Positions 15,368-26,320 are shown, numbered from the stretch's first letter. The stretch: DNA of 64,000 nt from an uncultured Dehalococcoidia bacterium (GCA_958295715.1 OY282371.1:62001-126000), one strand, 5' to 3'. The notes: generated by a model from the letters alone, not told the origin. Translations and numbers: made by a program.

Positions 15368-18250
15368 ATGTCAATCTGGTCAAAAATCTTTGGGGATCCC
15401 TCTGAATCCCAGGCTAGAGACCTCTTTAGGCGGGGAGCCTCCTACGTTAAAAAGGGCGAGTATGACAAGGCCATTCAGGCCTTTGATAGGGCAATTGAAC
15501 TCGACCCAACGTCCGCTGTCGCCTACATGTTTCGTGGATTCTCCTATGGCCAAAAGGGTGAATACGACAGGGCAATTCAGGACCTGGATAGGGCCATCAC
15601 GCTCAATCCAAAGGCCGCAAGCGCCGCCTACACGCCTCGGGGAGCCGCCTACGGTGAAAAGGGCGAGTACGATAAGGCCATTCAGGACCTAAACAGGGCG
15701 ATATCACTCAATCCAACGGACGCTTTAGCCTACAGATTTCGGGGACAGGCTTACAGCGGAAGGGGCGAGTACGACAGTGCGATACAAGACTATGACTGGG
15801 CGATATCACTCAATCCAAGGTATGCTGACGCCTACAGGGTTCGGGGAATTGTCTACGAGAAACTTGGCGAGTACGATATGGCCATTGAGGACTTCGATAG
15901 GGCCATCGCGCTAGATCCAAAGGACGCTGCCGCCTATTACGCTCGGGAAGACGCCTACGAGAAAAAGGGCGAGCACGACCGGGCCATTGTACTCAATACA
16001 ACGGACGCTGACGACTATTTCGAACGGGGAATGCTCTGCGTCATGAAGGGCGAGTACGATGAAGCTATACCGTACTTTGACCGAGCCGTAGCCTTCGATC
16101 CAACGTACACTTCCGCCTACATGTTACGGGGACTGGCCTACAACAAAAAGGGCGAGTACGACATGGCTATACAAGACTACGATGAAGCCATCGCACTCGC
16201 TCCAGAGCACGCTGCCGCCTACAGCGGCCGGGGATTCGCTTACGGGGGACTTGGTGAGTATGACAGGGCCATTCAGGACTGCGATAGGGCCATCGCTCTA
16301 GGTCCAACGGACTCTGAAGCGTACTCGGTTCTGGGACAGGCCTACGCAGAAAAGGGCGAGCGTGACAAGGCCGTTCAGAACTACGGCATGGCTATCGCAT
16401 TCAATCCAATGGACGTTGCCGCCTACGCCGGTCGGGGAATCGTCTACGAGAAACTTGGCGAGTACGACAAGGCCATACAGGACTACGATATGGTTGTCGC
16501 GCTCAATCCAACGAACGCTGCCGCTCACTCAAAACGGGGACAGGCTTACGACAAAAAGGGCGAGCGCGACAGGGCCATACAGGACTACGATACGGCCATA
16601 GCGCTCAATCCAACGGACGCTAGACATCACTACGATCGGGGAACTGCCTACTACGAGAGGGGCGAGTACGACAAGGCAATTCAGGACTATGATAAAGCCA
16701 TCGCCCTCAATCCAACGGACGCTGCCGCCTATTATAATCGGGGACTCACCTACTACAATATGGGCGATCACGACAAGGCCATACAGGACTACGATACGGC
16801 CATTACGCTCAATCCATTGGACGCTAGACATCACTACAATCGGGGATTGGCCTACTATGAAAAGGGCGATCACGACAAGGCAATTCAGGACTATGATAAA
16901 GCCATCGCCCTCAATCCAACGGACGCTGCCGCCTATTATAATCGGGGACTCACCTACTACAATATGGGCGATCACGACAAGGCCATACAGGACTGTGACA
17001 GGGCCAGTGCTCTAGATCCAACGAATGCTCTCGCCTACGGTGTTCGGGGAGCAACCTACATCCATAAAGGCGAATACGATAAGGCCATTCTGGACCTCGA
17101 CAGGGCCATCATGCTCAATCCAAGAGACGCAGCCGCCTATCACAATCGAGGAATGGCCTACGTTAAAAAGGGCGAATATGATAAGGCCATTCTGGACCTC
17201 GACAGGGCGATATCATTTAATCCGACGGACGCTGACGCCTACAGATTTCGGGGATTCGCCTACGTTGAAAAGGGCGAACAGGACAAGGCCATTCAAGACT
17301 ACGACAGGGCCATCGCGCTCAATCCAACGGACGCTGCCGCCTATCACAATCGGGGAGTCGCCTATAGGCGAAAAGGCGAGTATGACAAAGCCATACAGGA
17401 CTACGACAGGGCCATTTCCCTTGATCGAACGAACGCTCTCGCCTATTCCAATCGGGGACTCACCTACTACAATAAGGGCGAGCACGATAGGGCCATACAG
17501 GACTACGACAGAGCTATAGATATCAATCCAAAGTACGCTGACGTCTACAGGTCTCGGGGAGTCGCCTATGCTGAAAAGGGCGAGTACGACATGGCCATAC
17601 AGGACTACGACAGAGCTATAGCCCTCAATCCAACGGACGCTGACGCCTACAGAGCTCGAGAAGTTGCCTACGTTGAAAAGGGCGAGCACGACAAGGCCAT
17701 TCAGGACTTTGACAGGGCGACAGCACTTAATCCGATGGACGCTGACTTCTACAGGAATCGGGGACTGGCCTACGTTGAAAAGGGCGAGTACGATAAGGCC
17801 ATTCAGGACCTGGATAGGGCCATAGCCCTCAACCCATCGGACGCTGCCGCCTACAGCGTTCGGGGAGTCGCCTATGTCTATATGGATGACTACGATGAGG
17901 CCATACAGGACTACGACAAGGCCATCTCGCTCAATCCAGCGGACGCTAGATCCCACCACAATCGGGGACTCGCCTACTGCGAGAAGGGCGAGTACGACAG
18001 GGCTATTCAGGATCTCGATAGGGTGATATCACTCAATCCAACGAACGCCCCCGCCTATTCCGATCGAGGACTAGTTTACGAGAAAAAGGGCGAGTACAAC
18101 AGGGCGATTCAGGACTGCGATCTTGCCATAACCCTTGACCCCAATAACGCCCACGCATACCACGTCCGGGGGTATGCCCACAAGAAACTTGGCAATGAAG
18201 AGAAGGCGGCGCAGGACTACCGGAAGGCCGCGGAGTTGGAGGGGGGTTAG
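15368..18250 (+). CDS. Giant tetratricopeptide repeat protein 2
   Basis: 960 residues, paralogue of the protein at 9375, with about 28 TPR units and the same C-terminal cap (NNAHAYHVRGYAHKKLGNEEKAAQDYRKAAELEGG). The ATG at 15368 follows AGGAGG and gives SIWSKIFGDPSESQA, similar to the N-terminus of copy 1. Around residues 200-215 one unit is about seven residues short (KKGEHDRAIVLNTTDADDYF), which breaks the superhelix phase. A roughly 60-residue block (GDHDKAIQDYDKAIALNPTD and its neighbours) is repeated almost exactly near 16660-16990, evidence of recent internal duplication. No signal or membrane segment is seen. It is presumably a cytoplasmic scaffold. Confidence 0.9.
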   Translation: MSIWSKIFGDPSESQARDLFRRGASYVKKGEYDKAIQAFDRAIELDPTSAVAYMFRGFSYGQKGEYDRAIQDLDRAITLNPKAASAAYTPRGAAYGEKGEYDKAIQDLNRAISLNPTDALAYRFRGQAYSGRGEYDSAIQDYDWAISLNPRYADAYRVRGIVYEKLGEYDMAIEDFDRAIALDPKDAAAYYAREDAYEKKGEHDRAIVLNTTDADDYFERGMLCVMKGEYDEAIPYFDRAVAFDPTYTSAYMLRGLAYNKKGEYDMAIQDYDEAIALAPEHAAAYSGRGFAYGGLGEYDRAIQDCDRAIALGPTDSEAYSVLGQAYAEKGERDKAVQNYGMAIAFNPMDVAAYAGRGIVYEKLGEYDKAIQDYDMVVALNPTNAAAHSKRGQAYDKKGERDRAIQDYDTAIALNPTDARHHYDRGTAYYERGEYDKAIQDYDKAIALNPTDAAAYYNRGLTYYNMGDHDKAIQDYDTAITLNPLDARHHYNRGLAYYEKGDHDKAIQDYDKAIALNPTDAAAYYNRGLTYYNMGDHDKAIQDCDRASALDPTNALAYGVRGATYIHKGEYDKAILDLDRAIMLNPRDAAAYHNRGMAYVKKGEYDKAILDLDRAISFNPTDADAYRFRGFAYVEKGEQDKAIQDYDRAIALNPTDAAAYHNRGVAYRRKGEYDKAIQDYDRAISLDRTNALAYSNRGLTYYNKGEHDRAIQDYDRAIDINPKYADVYRSRGVAYAEKGEYDMAIQDYDRAIALNPTDADAYRAREVAYVEKGEHDKAIQDFDRATALNPMDADFYRNRGLAYVEKGEYDKAIQDLDRAIALNPSDAAAYSVRGVAYVYMDDYDEAIQDYDKAISLNPADARSHHNRGLAYCEKGEYDRAIQDLDRVISLNPTNAPAYSDRGLVYEKKGEYNRAIQDCDLAITLDPNNAHAYHVRGYAHKKLGNEEKAAQDYRKAAELEGG

Positions 18251-18295
18251 TCGCCGGCGGTAGTGAAGGTTAGCGTCTGAACTCCCCGCCACGGG

Positions 18296-18324
18296 TTGAC
18301 CGCTTCTTTCCCGGTTCCTATAAT
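18296..18324 (+). promoter_or_regulatory. Sigma70 promoter of the aspartate dehydrogenase gene
   Basis: TTGACC (18296-18301), a 17-base spacer and TATAAT (18319-18324). The predicted 5' end is about 30 bases before the ATG at 18362. Confidence 0.75.
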
Positions 18325-18361
18325 CGCTTCCGGCTAGACCAGCCGCCGGGGGTTAGTTAGC

Positions 18362-19180
18362 ATGACCAAAATCGGGTTGATGGGCTGCGGGGCCATCGGC
18401 TCCGAGGTGGCCGCCGCCGTTGCCCAAAAGAGGGCAGGCGACGCCCGCTTGGTCGCCCTGTTCGACCAGGACGCGGATAGGGCCGCCGCCCTGGCCCGCC
18501 AGCTTTCCCTAAGCGTGCCCATCCACTCCGACGTGGCCGGGTTCCTGTCGGCGCCGGGGCTGGAGATGGTGGTGGAGTGCGCCTCGCCCGGGGCCGTGAA
18601 GGCCCACGCCGAGGCCGTCCTCTCCGGGGGAAAGGACCTGCTCATGGTCAGCTCCGGCGCCCTCACCGACACCGCCCTGTTTCGCCGCCTGGCCGACCTT
18701 TCCCGGGAGCGGGGGCGGCGGCTGATAATTCCCGCCGGCGCCCTTGGCGGCATCGACGCCATCCGAGCGGCCAGAGACAGCCTTGAGGAGGTGGTCCTCA
18801 CCACCACCAAACCGCCCAGGGGTCTGGCCGGGGCCCCCGGCTTCAGGGAGTGGGAGTCGAGGGAGATAACCGAGGCCCAGGTCATTTTTGACGGCTCCGC
18901 GCTGGAGGCCATCAAGCTGTTTCCCGCCAACGTCAACGTGGGGGCCACCCTGAGCCTGGCCGGCCTTGGGCCGGAGAGGACGCGGGTGAGGGTGGTGGCC
19001 GACCCGCAGTCGCCGGGCAACGTCCACGAGATCTACGCCCGCGGCGACTCCGGCGTCATGCGCTTCACCCTGGAGAACCGCCCCCACGACCGCAACCCGC
19101 GCACCAGCTATCTGGCGGTGTTGTCGCTGCTGGAGACCCTGCGCGGCGCCTGCACCCACGGCCCCCGCATCGGCGGCTAG
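18362..19180 (+). CDS. Aspartate dehydrogenase-like protein (NadX type)
   Basis: 272 residues. NAD(P)-dependent L-aspartate dehydrogenase makes iminoaspartate for NAD synthesis. An N-terminal Rossmann fold starts at once (KIGLMGCGAIGSEVA); ECASPGAVK, SSGALTDTALF and IPAGALGGIDAIRAA match the family. The C-terminal catalytic region is ENRPHDRNPRTSYLAVLSLL, with the expected His in HDxNPxTS. nadA and nadB are not adjacent, so use in NAD synthesis is inferred. It has its own promoter; its stop shares CTAG with the convergent transporter gene. Confidence 0.85.
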   Translation: MTKIGLMGCGAIGSEVAAAVAQKRAGDARLVALFDQDADRAAALARQLSLSVPIHSDVAGFLSAPGLEMVVECASPGAVKAHAEAVLSGGKDLLMVSSGALTDTALFRRLADLSRERGRRLIIPAGALGGIDAIRAARDSLEEVVLTTTKPPRGLAGAPGFREWESREITEAQVIFDGSALEAIKLFPANVNVGATLSLAGLGPERTRVRVVADPQSPGNVHEIYARGDSGVMRFTLENRPHDRNPRTSYLAVLSLLETLRGACTHGPRIGG

Positions 19181-20484
19181 GCCCGCCGCGGGGTTGAGGC
19201 GCCTTCCTGCCCCTTCCTTTCGCGCGTCGGCTTCTTGGCGAATAGGATGAGGACCGCCCCCATGAAGGTGAATGCGCCGAAGGCCGTGAAGGGCACAAAG
19301 TAGCTCTGGGTGGTGTCGTACATGTATCCCGCAAAGAGGGGCGCGCCTATCATTAGGAAGTTGGATGGAAGCTGCGACATGCCCATTATGGTGGCGAAGG
19401 ACTTCCTCCCAAAGTATTCCCCGCGTATGGAGAAGAGGAGGGGCATCCTCCCGCCGAAGGCTATGCCGAACAGGACGGCGAACAGGAAGGCCCCGGCCAG
19501 GGTCTGGGCCTGGGCTATCACGAGGAGGGCGATGGCCTGGAGGGTGAGGAACACGAAGATGAGGGGCGGCTTGGGCAGCTTGTCGCCCAGGAAGCCGGAC
19601 AGGAATTGGAAGGGCAGGGCTACGAGGGTGTAGGTGGCCACGACTACTCCGGCCATGCTCAGGGATAAGCCGATGTCGGTCAGCTTGGGCACCAGGTGTA
19701 TGGAGAGGGTGACGATGGGCACCGCCGAGGCGATGTGGGCGATGGCGATGCACCAGAAGGCCCGGGTGCGCAGGGCCTCCCTGGTGGTGAAGTCTGTCTC
19801 CAAGTCTCCGGGCCGCCGGGCGGGAGAGGCGGTCTGCGCTTCGGCCGGGCTCGAGTCGCCGTCGGGGGATAGGCCGTACTGCTCGGGCAGGTTCCTCACG
19901 AGTCTCCCAACGGGGATGGCGATGGCGATGAGGAGTATCCCGGTGCCCAGGGACACCACCTCGAACCCGAAGGCCTCGATGCAGAGGGCCAGGATGGGGA
20001 CCAGCAGCCCGGCGAAGTGGGTGCCGGACATGGCTATGGATAGGGCCAGGGCGCGGTGGCGAATGAACCAGTTGTTGACCGCCGCTATCATGGCCAGCCA
20101 CCCGCCCAGCCCCGCGCCCATGCCGATGATGACGAAGCTGGCGTAGAACTGCCACGGCGTTTGGACGAAGGAGAATAGGACGAAGCCCACGCCCATGACG
20201 ATGAATCCCACCATGACCATGAGGCGCGGGCCGAACTTGTCGATGAGGTAGCCTTCCACGGGGCCGAGGGCCGCCCCCTGCACTCGTATGAGGGCGAAGG
20301 CCCCGGACAGGACCGTGCGGCTCCATCCGAACTGCCGCTCCAGCGAGACAACGAAGGTTCCCACCCCCTGGAAGGAGACGAGGGATGAGAGGGTGAGCAT
20401 GAACAGGCTGATGCCCACCAGCTTCCAGCCGTAGAATGAGTCACGGATGCGGCGGTAGGTTTCTAGGTGTAAACTGGTGAACAT
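19177..20484 (-). CDS. Major facilitator superfamily transporter
   Basis: 435 residues with about 12 membrane segments in two halves joined by a hydrophilic loop (SPDGDSSPAEAQTASPARRP). It resembles MFS members of the monocarboxylate/oxalate-formate type (FYGWKLVGISLFMLTLSS near the N-terminus, the motif LIDKFGPRLMV after TM2, GFLGDKLPKP in the second half). The substrate is not predictable. The ATG at 20484 is chosen because homologous sequence starts near it; the frame upstream reads into palindromic repeat DNA and is not credible. It has no operon partner. Confidence 0.85.
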   Translation of the reverse strand: MFTSLHLETYRRIRDSFYGWKLVGISLFMLTLSSLVSFQGVGTFVVSLERQFGWSRTVLSGAFALIRVQGAALGPVEGYLIDKFGPRLMVMVGFIVMGVGFVLFSFVQTPWQFYASFVIIGMGAGLGGWLAMIAAVNNWFIRHRALALSIAMSGTHFAGLLVPILALCIEAFGFEVVSLGTGILLIAIAIPVGRLVRNLPEQYGLSPDGDSSPAEAQTASPARRPGDLETDFTTREALRTRAFWCIAIAHIASAVPIVTLSIHLVPKLTDIGLSLSMAGVVVATYTLVALPFQFLSGFLGDKLPKPPLIFVFLTLQAIALLVIAQAQTLAGAFLFAVLFGIAFGGRMPLLFSIRGEYFGRKSFATIMGMSQLPSNFLMIGAPLFAGYMYDTTQSYFVPFTAFGAFTFMGAVLILFAKKPTRERKGQEGASTPRRA

Positions 20485-20544
20485 GGGTCTGACGCTGTGC
20501 CATTTTAGCAGATATACGCGGCCCCCACGCGCCCTTGTTGGGGG

Positions 20545-21057
20545 AAGGGCGCGTGCGCCCACTTTTGTTTTGAGGAGCGTTGGTTCTGCCATGCGGGGTT
20601 CCTGGATTCCCGCCTGGGCGGGATGGCGTCAGGTATGATTGGGGGAAGGTGTGGCAATGACGAGTGGGGGGTGTGGCGCCGTGGCCCTGCCGCAGTGGGG
20701 GCGAGGAAGATGGATTCCCGCCTGCGCGGGAAGGGCGCGTGCGCCCACTTTTGTTTTGAGGAGCGCTGGTTCTGCCATGCAGGGTTCCTGGATTCCCGCC
20801 TGCGCGGGAAGGGCGCGTGCGCCCACTTTTGTTTTGAGGAGCGCTGGTTCTGCCATGCAGGGTTCCTGGATTCCCGCCTGCGCGGGAAGGGCGCGTGCGC
20901 CCACTTTTGTTTTGAGGAGCGTCGGTTCTGCCATGCAGGGTTCCTGGATTCCCGCCTGCGCGGGAAGGGCGCGTGCGCCCACTTTTGTTTTGAGGAGCGT
21001 TGGTTCTGCCATGCAGGGTTCCTGGATTCCCGCCTGCGCGGGAATGACGGAGGGGAG
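20545..21057. repeat. 78-bp tandem repeat with paired palindromes
   Basis: Units start (GATTCCCG) at exactly 78-bp steps: 20713, 20791, 20869, 20947 and 21025, the last being cut short. A diverged copy lies at 20545-20625. Each unit carries two inverted repeats: TTCCCGCCTGCGCGGGAA, and GGGCGC-GT-GCGCCC. There are no variable spacers, so this is not CRISPR. A related inverted copy lies at 38412-38476 and simple ATTCCCGC palindromes recur at 36946 and 38150-38385. It behaves like an amplified REP/MITE-type intergenic element. Confidence 0.9.
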
Positions 21058-21091
21058 AAGGGAATGACGGAAATGGAGAGTGGGTTTTGAC

Positions 21092-21883
21092 GTGAAGATT
21101 CGCGTTCTCGGCGCCCACAACCTGGAGACCGCCGACGCCAGGCACACCTGCTTTCTGGTCAACGACGTCCTGGCCATCGACGCCGGCAGTCTGATGACGG
21201 CCCTGACCCCGCGGGAGAGGGACGGCTTAGAAGCGGTCCTGCTGACCCATCGCCACTACGACCACATGCGAGACCTGCCCAGCTTGGCCCTCGCGACCAT
21301 GGACAACGGGGCCACCGTCTCCCTCTACGGCCTCCCGGACACCCTTGACGCCCTCTCCTCGCGCCTGCTGGACGGGCTGTTGTACCCGAACTTCACCCAG
21401 AGGCCCACGGCTGAGCGCCCCAAGTACCGCCTGCATCCCATCGCCCCAGGGCAGACATTGATGGCGATGGGGGCGACGGGGGCGGCGGGGTTGGAGGCGC
21501 GGGCCGCGGCCATGCCCCACGGCGCCCCGGCGGTGGGCTACGTTCTGCGGTCGAGCCGCGGGGCCGCGGCCTTCAGCGGCGACACGGGCGGCGGCCTCCA
21601 CGCCCTGCTCTCCGACCCCTTCAGGCCCAGCCTGCTGTTCGTGGAGGTGACCTTCTCCAACGCGGCGGCGGCCCGGGCGCGAGGGGCGGGGCATCTGGCG
21701 CCCTCTCTGCTGGAGGCGGAGTTGGCTGCGGCTCTGGCGCGGGGGCTGCCGGTTCCCAAGATAGTCGCGGTCCACATGGACCAGCGGCACGAGGAGGCCA
21801 TCAGGAGGGAGTTGGCCGGCGTCTCCTCAAGCCTCGGCGTTGATATAGTCCCCGGCGCTGAGGACTCGGAGTTCCTGATATGA
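21092..21883 (+). CDS. Metallo-beta-lactamase fold hydrolase, phosphodiesterase-like
   Basis: About 263 residues. LLTHRHYDHMRDLPSLAL carries the HxHxDH-like zinc motif (HRHYDH). Further ligands are likely in AMPHGAPAVGY, FSGDTGGG and AVHMDQRH. The layout resembles class II 3',5'-cyclic-nucleotide phosphodiesterases and RNase Z-like hydrolases; the substrate is not known. The GTG at 21092 (VKIRVLGAHNLETADARHT) with GGAGAG upstream is preferred over the GTG at 21080, which overlaps that site. It is followed by the AcuC-like gene 31 bases downstream, so the two are probably co-transcribed. Confidence 0.78.
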   Translation: MKIRVLGAHNLETADARHTCFLVNDVLAIDAGSLMTALTPRERDGLEAVLLTHRHYDHMRDLPSLALATMDNGATVSLYGLPDTLDALSSRLLDGLLYPNFTQRPTAERPKYRLHPIAPGQTLMAMGATGAAGLEARAAAMPHGAPAVGYVLRSSRGAAAFSGDTGGGLHALLSDPFRPSLLFVEVTFSNAAAARARGAGHLAPSLLEAELAAALARGLPVPKIVAVHMDQRHEEAIRRELAGVSSSLGVDIVPGAEDSEFLI

Positions 21884-21914
21884 TGGCCGGGGCCGGCGAA
21901 TTAGGAGGGGAACG

Positions 21915-23039
21915 ATGAACGCGGATACGGTTTTTGTGTACGACTCTTCTCTCAGCCAGCACGTGTTGAGGTCGGACCACCCCATGCGTCCCGTCCGGCT
22001 CCAGCACACCTACGACCTGCTGGCGTCCTACGGGGCCTTTGAGGACCCCTCCCGGTTGGCCGCGCCCAGGCCGGCCACCGAGGAGGAGTTGGCCACCTTT
22101 CACAGCCGGGAGTATATCGCGGCGGTGGAGAGGTTCAGCCGGGGCGAAGGCATGGGCGATCTTGCGCGCTTCAACTTCAGCGCCACCGGGGATAACCCGG
22201 TCTTCCCCGGCATCTACGAGGCCGCGGCCCTCAGTGCCGGCGCCTCTATGGTGGCCGCCGAGATGGTGGCCAAGAACGAGGTCAAAACGGCCTTCAACAT
22301 ATCGGGCGGGCTTCACCACGCCGCCGCGGGTCACGCCTCCGGGTTCTGCGTGTTCAACGACCCGGTAATTGCCATCAACCATCTGCTGAGCCAGGGGATG
22401 AGGGTGGCCTACGTGGACATCGACGCGCACCACGGCGACGGCGTTCAGGACGCCTTCTACGACACCGACCAGGTCCTTACGGTGTCCACCCACGAGTCGG
22501 GCCAGTTCCTGTTTCCCGGCTCCGGCTTTGCCGACGAGATTGGGAGCGGCAGAGGGCGCGGCTACGCCGTTAACCTGCCCCTGTTTCCGTACACCGGGGA
22601 CAACGTCTACACGTGGGCCTTTGAGGAGGCGGTCCTTCCCTTGGTGAAGGCCTTCAAGCCCGACGTTTTGGTGACTCAGTTGGGCATCGACACCCACTTC
22701 AGGGACCCAATCACCCATCTACGGTTGACATCCGGCGCCTTCACCTCGGCGGTTGGGGCCTTCGCCGGCCTGGGGCTTCCCTGGGTGGCCCTTGGCGGCG
22801 GTGGATACGACCTGGGCGCGGTGGCCCGGTGCTGGACCCTGGCCTACGGCGTCATGACGTCTACCGAGTGGCCCCAGGGCATACCGCCGGGTTACGCCGC
22901 TCAGGACGGCCTGCGCCAGCTGCGGGACGACGCGGCCCCGCCCCTCTCCAAGGACATGGAGGAGCAGGTCAGCCGCTACGCGCGGGACTCCGTGGACGCG
23001 GTGAAGCGGCTGCTGTTTCCCATCCACCGCCTGCTCTGA
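21915..23039 (+). CDS. Histone-deacetylase-family amidohydrolase (AcuC-like)
   Basis: 374 residues, the length of bacterial class I HDAC-like deacetylases such as AcuC, which deacetylates acetyl-CoA synthetase. Visible parts are HPMRPVRLQHTYDLL, the HH pair in GGLHHAAAGHASGFC, the zinc site DIDAHHGDG with the later Asp in LGIDTHFRDP, and the GGGGYDLGAVARCW loop. Substrate identity is inferred from the family. GGAGGGGAACG sets the ATG at 21915. It is convergent with dnaK. Confidence 0.88.
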   Translation: MNADTVFVYDSSLSQHVLRSDHPMRPVRLQHTYDLLASYGAFEDPSRLAAPRPATEEELATFHSREYIAAVERFSRGEGMGDLARFNFSATGDNPVFPGIYEAAALSAGASMVAAEMVAKNEVKTAFNISGGLHHAAAGHASGFCVFNDPVIAINHLLSQGMRVAYVDIDAHHGDGVQDAFYDTDQVLTVSTHESGQFLFPGSGFADEIGSGRGRGYAVNLPLFPYTGDNVYTWAFEEAVLPLVKAFKPDVLVTQLGIDTHFRDPITHLRLTSGAFTSAVGAFAGLGLPWVALGGGGYDLGAVARCWTLAYGVMTSTEWPQGIPPGYAAQDGLRQLRDDAAPPLSKDMEEQVSRYARDSVDAVKRLLFPIHRLL

Positions 23040-23063
23040 GCCTGGCGGCGTCGGGGTCTCGCC

Positions 23064-24968
<1,905 letters not shown>

Positions 24969-24970
24969 GT

Positions 24971-25510
24971 TTAACCCTCCTTGTCCTCCGTGCCGCTTTG
25001 ATGTATTGCGCCGGCGTTCGTGGCCACTATCACCTGGGCGGGCCTCAAAACGCGGCCCTGAATTCGGTAGCCTTCGCGAATGACCGACATAACCGTTCCG
25101 TCCGGGCTGTCGGAGCTTTCCATCTGAGCCAGGGCCTCGTGCTCCGACGGGTCGAACTCCCTGCCCTGGGCCTCTATCCGCGTCACCCCTTCCGACTCCA
25201 GCAGGGTCTGGAGCTTGCGGCTGATGAGGCGAAACCCCTCCAACCACGGCTCCGGGGCCTCCCCCTGGGGAGCCTGGCCCAAGGCCATGCCGAACTCGTC
25301 TAGGGCGGGAAGCAGCTTGGCCAGCAGGCGGCTGTTGGCGTACTTCAGCAGGTCGTTCCGCTCCGCCTCGGCGCGATGGCGGTAGTTGACCAGGTCGGCC
25401 TGGGCCCGCTGTAGGGCGCCCTTCAGCTTTTCCATCTCACTTTGGAGTTCGTTCACGTCAACGGCGCCGCCGTCGCGTTCTACGTCCGGGTTGTCCTGTC
25501 GCTGCTCCAT
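24971..25510 (-). CDS. grpE: Nucleotide exchange factor GrpE
   Basis: 179 residues. GrpE releases ADP from DnaK. It has an acidic N-terminus, a long coiled coil ([20 protein letters not shown], then [13 protein letters not shown]) and a C-terminal beta domain ([18 protein letters not shown]). The ATG at 25510 is preferred to a TTG one codon earlier because AGAGGAAC is well placed. It lies between hspR and dnaK, 25 bases after hspR. Confidence 0.95.
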   Translation of the reverse strand: MEQRQDNPDVERDGGAVDVNELQSEMEKLKGALQRAQADLVNYRHRAEAERNDLLKYANSRLLAKLLPALDEFGMALGQAPQGEAPEPWLEGFRLISRKLQTLLESEGVTRIEAQGREFDPSEHEALAQMESSDSPDGTVMSVIREGYRIQGRVLRPAQVIVATNAGAIHQSGTEDKEG

Positions 25511-25535
25511 CAAGTTCCTCTAGCAGCGCTCAATT

Positions 25536-26018
25536 CTACAGGCTGAAGGGAAGGTCCAGTTGCCTGAAGAGGCGCTGCATCTCCTTCTTCATAATCACGT
25601 CCATAGCCTGAGCGCCGTTGTGGGCGCGCACCCTTTGCCGCATCTCCAGTAGCTGTTCCAGCAGACTGAGGATGAACTCCACGCCTGCCAGGTTCATTCT
25701 GCGCTCGGTCTCTAGGTAGCGGATGAGGCGCAGCTTTTTTAAGTCCTGGTCGGAATACAGGCGCAACATTCCCACGGTGCGGGCGGGTCTTACCAGTCCC
25801 AGGCGCTCGTACTTGCGCAGGGTTTGGGGATGCATCTCCAGGAGCCGGGCCGCCACGCTGATGATGTAGACCCCCTGGACCTCCCTGTTCTGAGGGTGAG
25901 CGTCCTTGGGGGAGACCCGGCTCGCCGGCTCCAAGGCCAGGTTGTCCGGCCTGGCGCCCATGGAGAGGGGCTGCGCGGCGTCTGTCTGCTGTTTAACTCT
26001 TTTTTCGCTTTGTTCCAT
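25536..26018 (-). CDS. hspR: MerR-family heat shock repressor HspR
   Basis: About 160 residues. HspR represses chaperone operons by binding HAIR inverted repeats with DnaK as co-repressor (known in actinobacteria). The MerR DNA-binding helix-turn-helix is YIISVAARLLEMHPQTLRKY, then ERLGLVRPARTVGMLRLYSD, followed by a helical effector region. About 50 residues precede the HTH, longer than usual for HspR. Start choice is open: the ATG at 26018 leaves a short leader after the predicted transcript start, whereas the GTG at 26030 would leave almost none. It is first in hspR-grpE-dnaK, the reverse of the common actinobacterial order, and sits behind its own probable operator. Confidence 0.9.
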   Translation of the reverse strand: MEQSEKRVKQQTDAAQPLSMGARPDNLALEPASRVSPKDAHPQNREVQGVYIISVAARLLEMHPQTLRKYERLGLVRPARTVGMLRLYSDQDLKKLRLIRYLETERRMNLAGVEFILSLLEQLLEMRQRVRAHNGAQAMDVIMKKEMQRLFRQLDLPFSL

Positions 26019-26043
26019 AACTGCCGACACTTAGCATGTATCT

Positions 26044-26082
26044 ATACTAATAGTTGACACGATTCATGTCAAGTCATATAAT
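26044..26082. promoter_or_regulatory. Divergent promoters sharing a HAIR-like operator
   Basis: The inverted repeat GTTGACA-N7-TGTCAAG (26053-26073) has the arm length and 7-base spacing of the HspR HAIR element (known consensus CTTGAGT-N7-ACTCAAG). Each arm is also the -35 of one promoter. Rightward: TTGACA 26054-26059, 17 bases, TATAAT 26077-26082, a perfect consensus. Leftward: TTGACA 26072-26067, 17 bases, TAGTAT 26049-26044. A protein bound here would block both hspR-grpE-dnaK and the zinc-ribbon gene. Confidence 0.8.
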
Positions 26083-26134
26083 CCAATTGAGCTTATGAAG
26101 CGTATAGTAGCAAAGCTCGCTTAAGGAGCCCGAG

Positions 26135-26320
26135 ATGCTTTTGCTGAAGACCTGCCCACGATGTAGAGGCGACCTGCATCTCAGAAGCGATTTGGACGGC
26201 AAGTTCCTGAGTTGCATCCAGTGCGGCTACGCTAGAGACCTGCCCGGCAAGACGGCGACGCCCAAGGAGAAGCCGGCGGTCTTGAGGGGAAGGCCGCCCG
26301 CCGAGGCTCACGCGGTCTAA
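26135..26320 (+). CDS. Small zinc-ribbon protein
   Basis: 61 residues with two CxxC pairs, CPRC at the N-terminus and CIQC about 20 residues later, the spacing of a zinc ribbon. A basic, Pro-rich tail follows (KTATPKEKPAVLRGRPP). AAGGAG sets the ATG at 26135. It is expressed from the consensus promoter that shares the HspR-type operator, so it may be part of the heat shock response. Function is unknown. Confidence 0.75.
   Translation: MLLLKTCPRCRGDLHLRSDLDGKFLSCIQCGYARDLPGKTATPKEKPAVLRGRPPAEAHAV

Noticed and set aside
18509-20326. A 605-codon open frame on the minus strand across aspartate dehydrogenase and the MFS gene
   Set aside because: It is the antisense/alternate-frame shadow of two well-supported genes in GC-rich DNA, with low-complexity His/Arg/Pro/Gly composition.
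20485-20592. A 36-residue N-terminal extension of the MFS transporter
   Set aside because: It translates palindromic repeat DNA and precedes the normal N-terminus at 20484.
20545-21057. CRISPR array at the 78-bp repeats
   Set aside because: There are no variable spacers; the full 78-bp unit is repeated.
24969-25247. A 93-residue N-terminal extension of DnaK
   Set aside because: It lies within grpE in another frame; [14 protein letters not shown] with GGAGGG at 24968 is the clear start.
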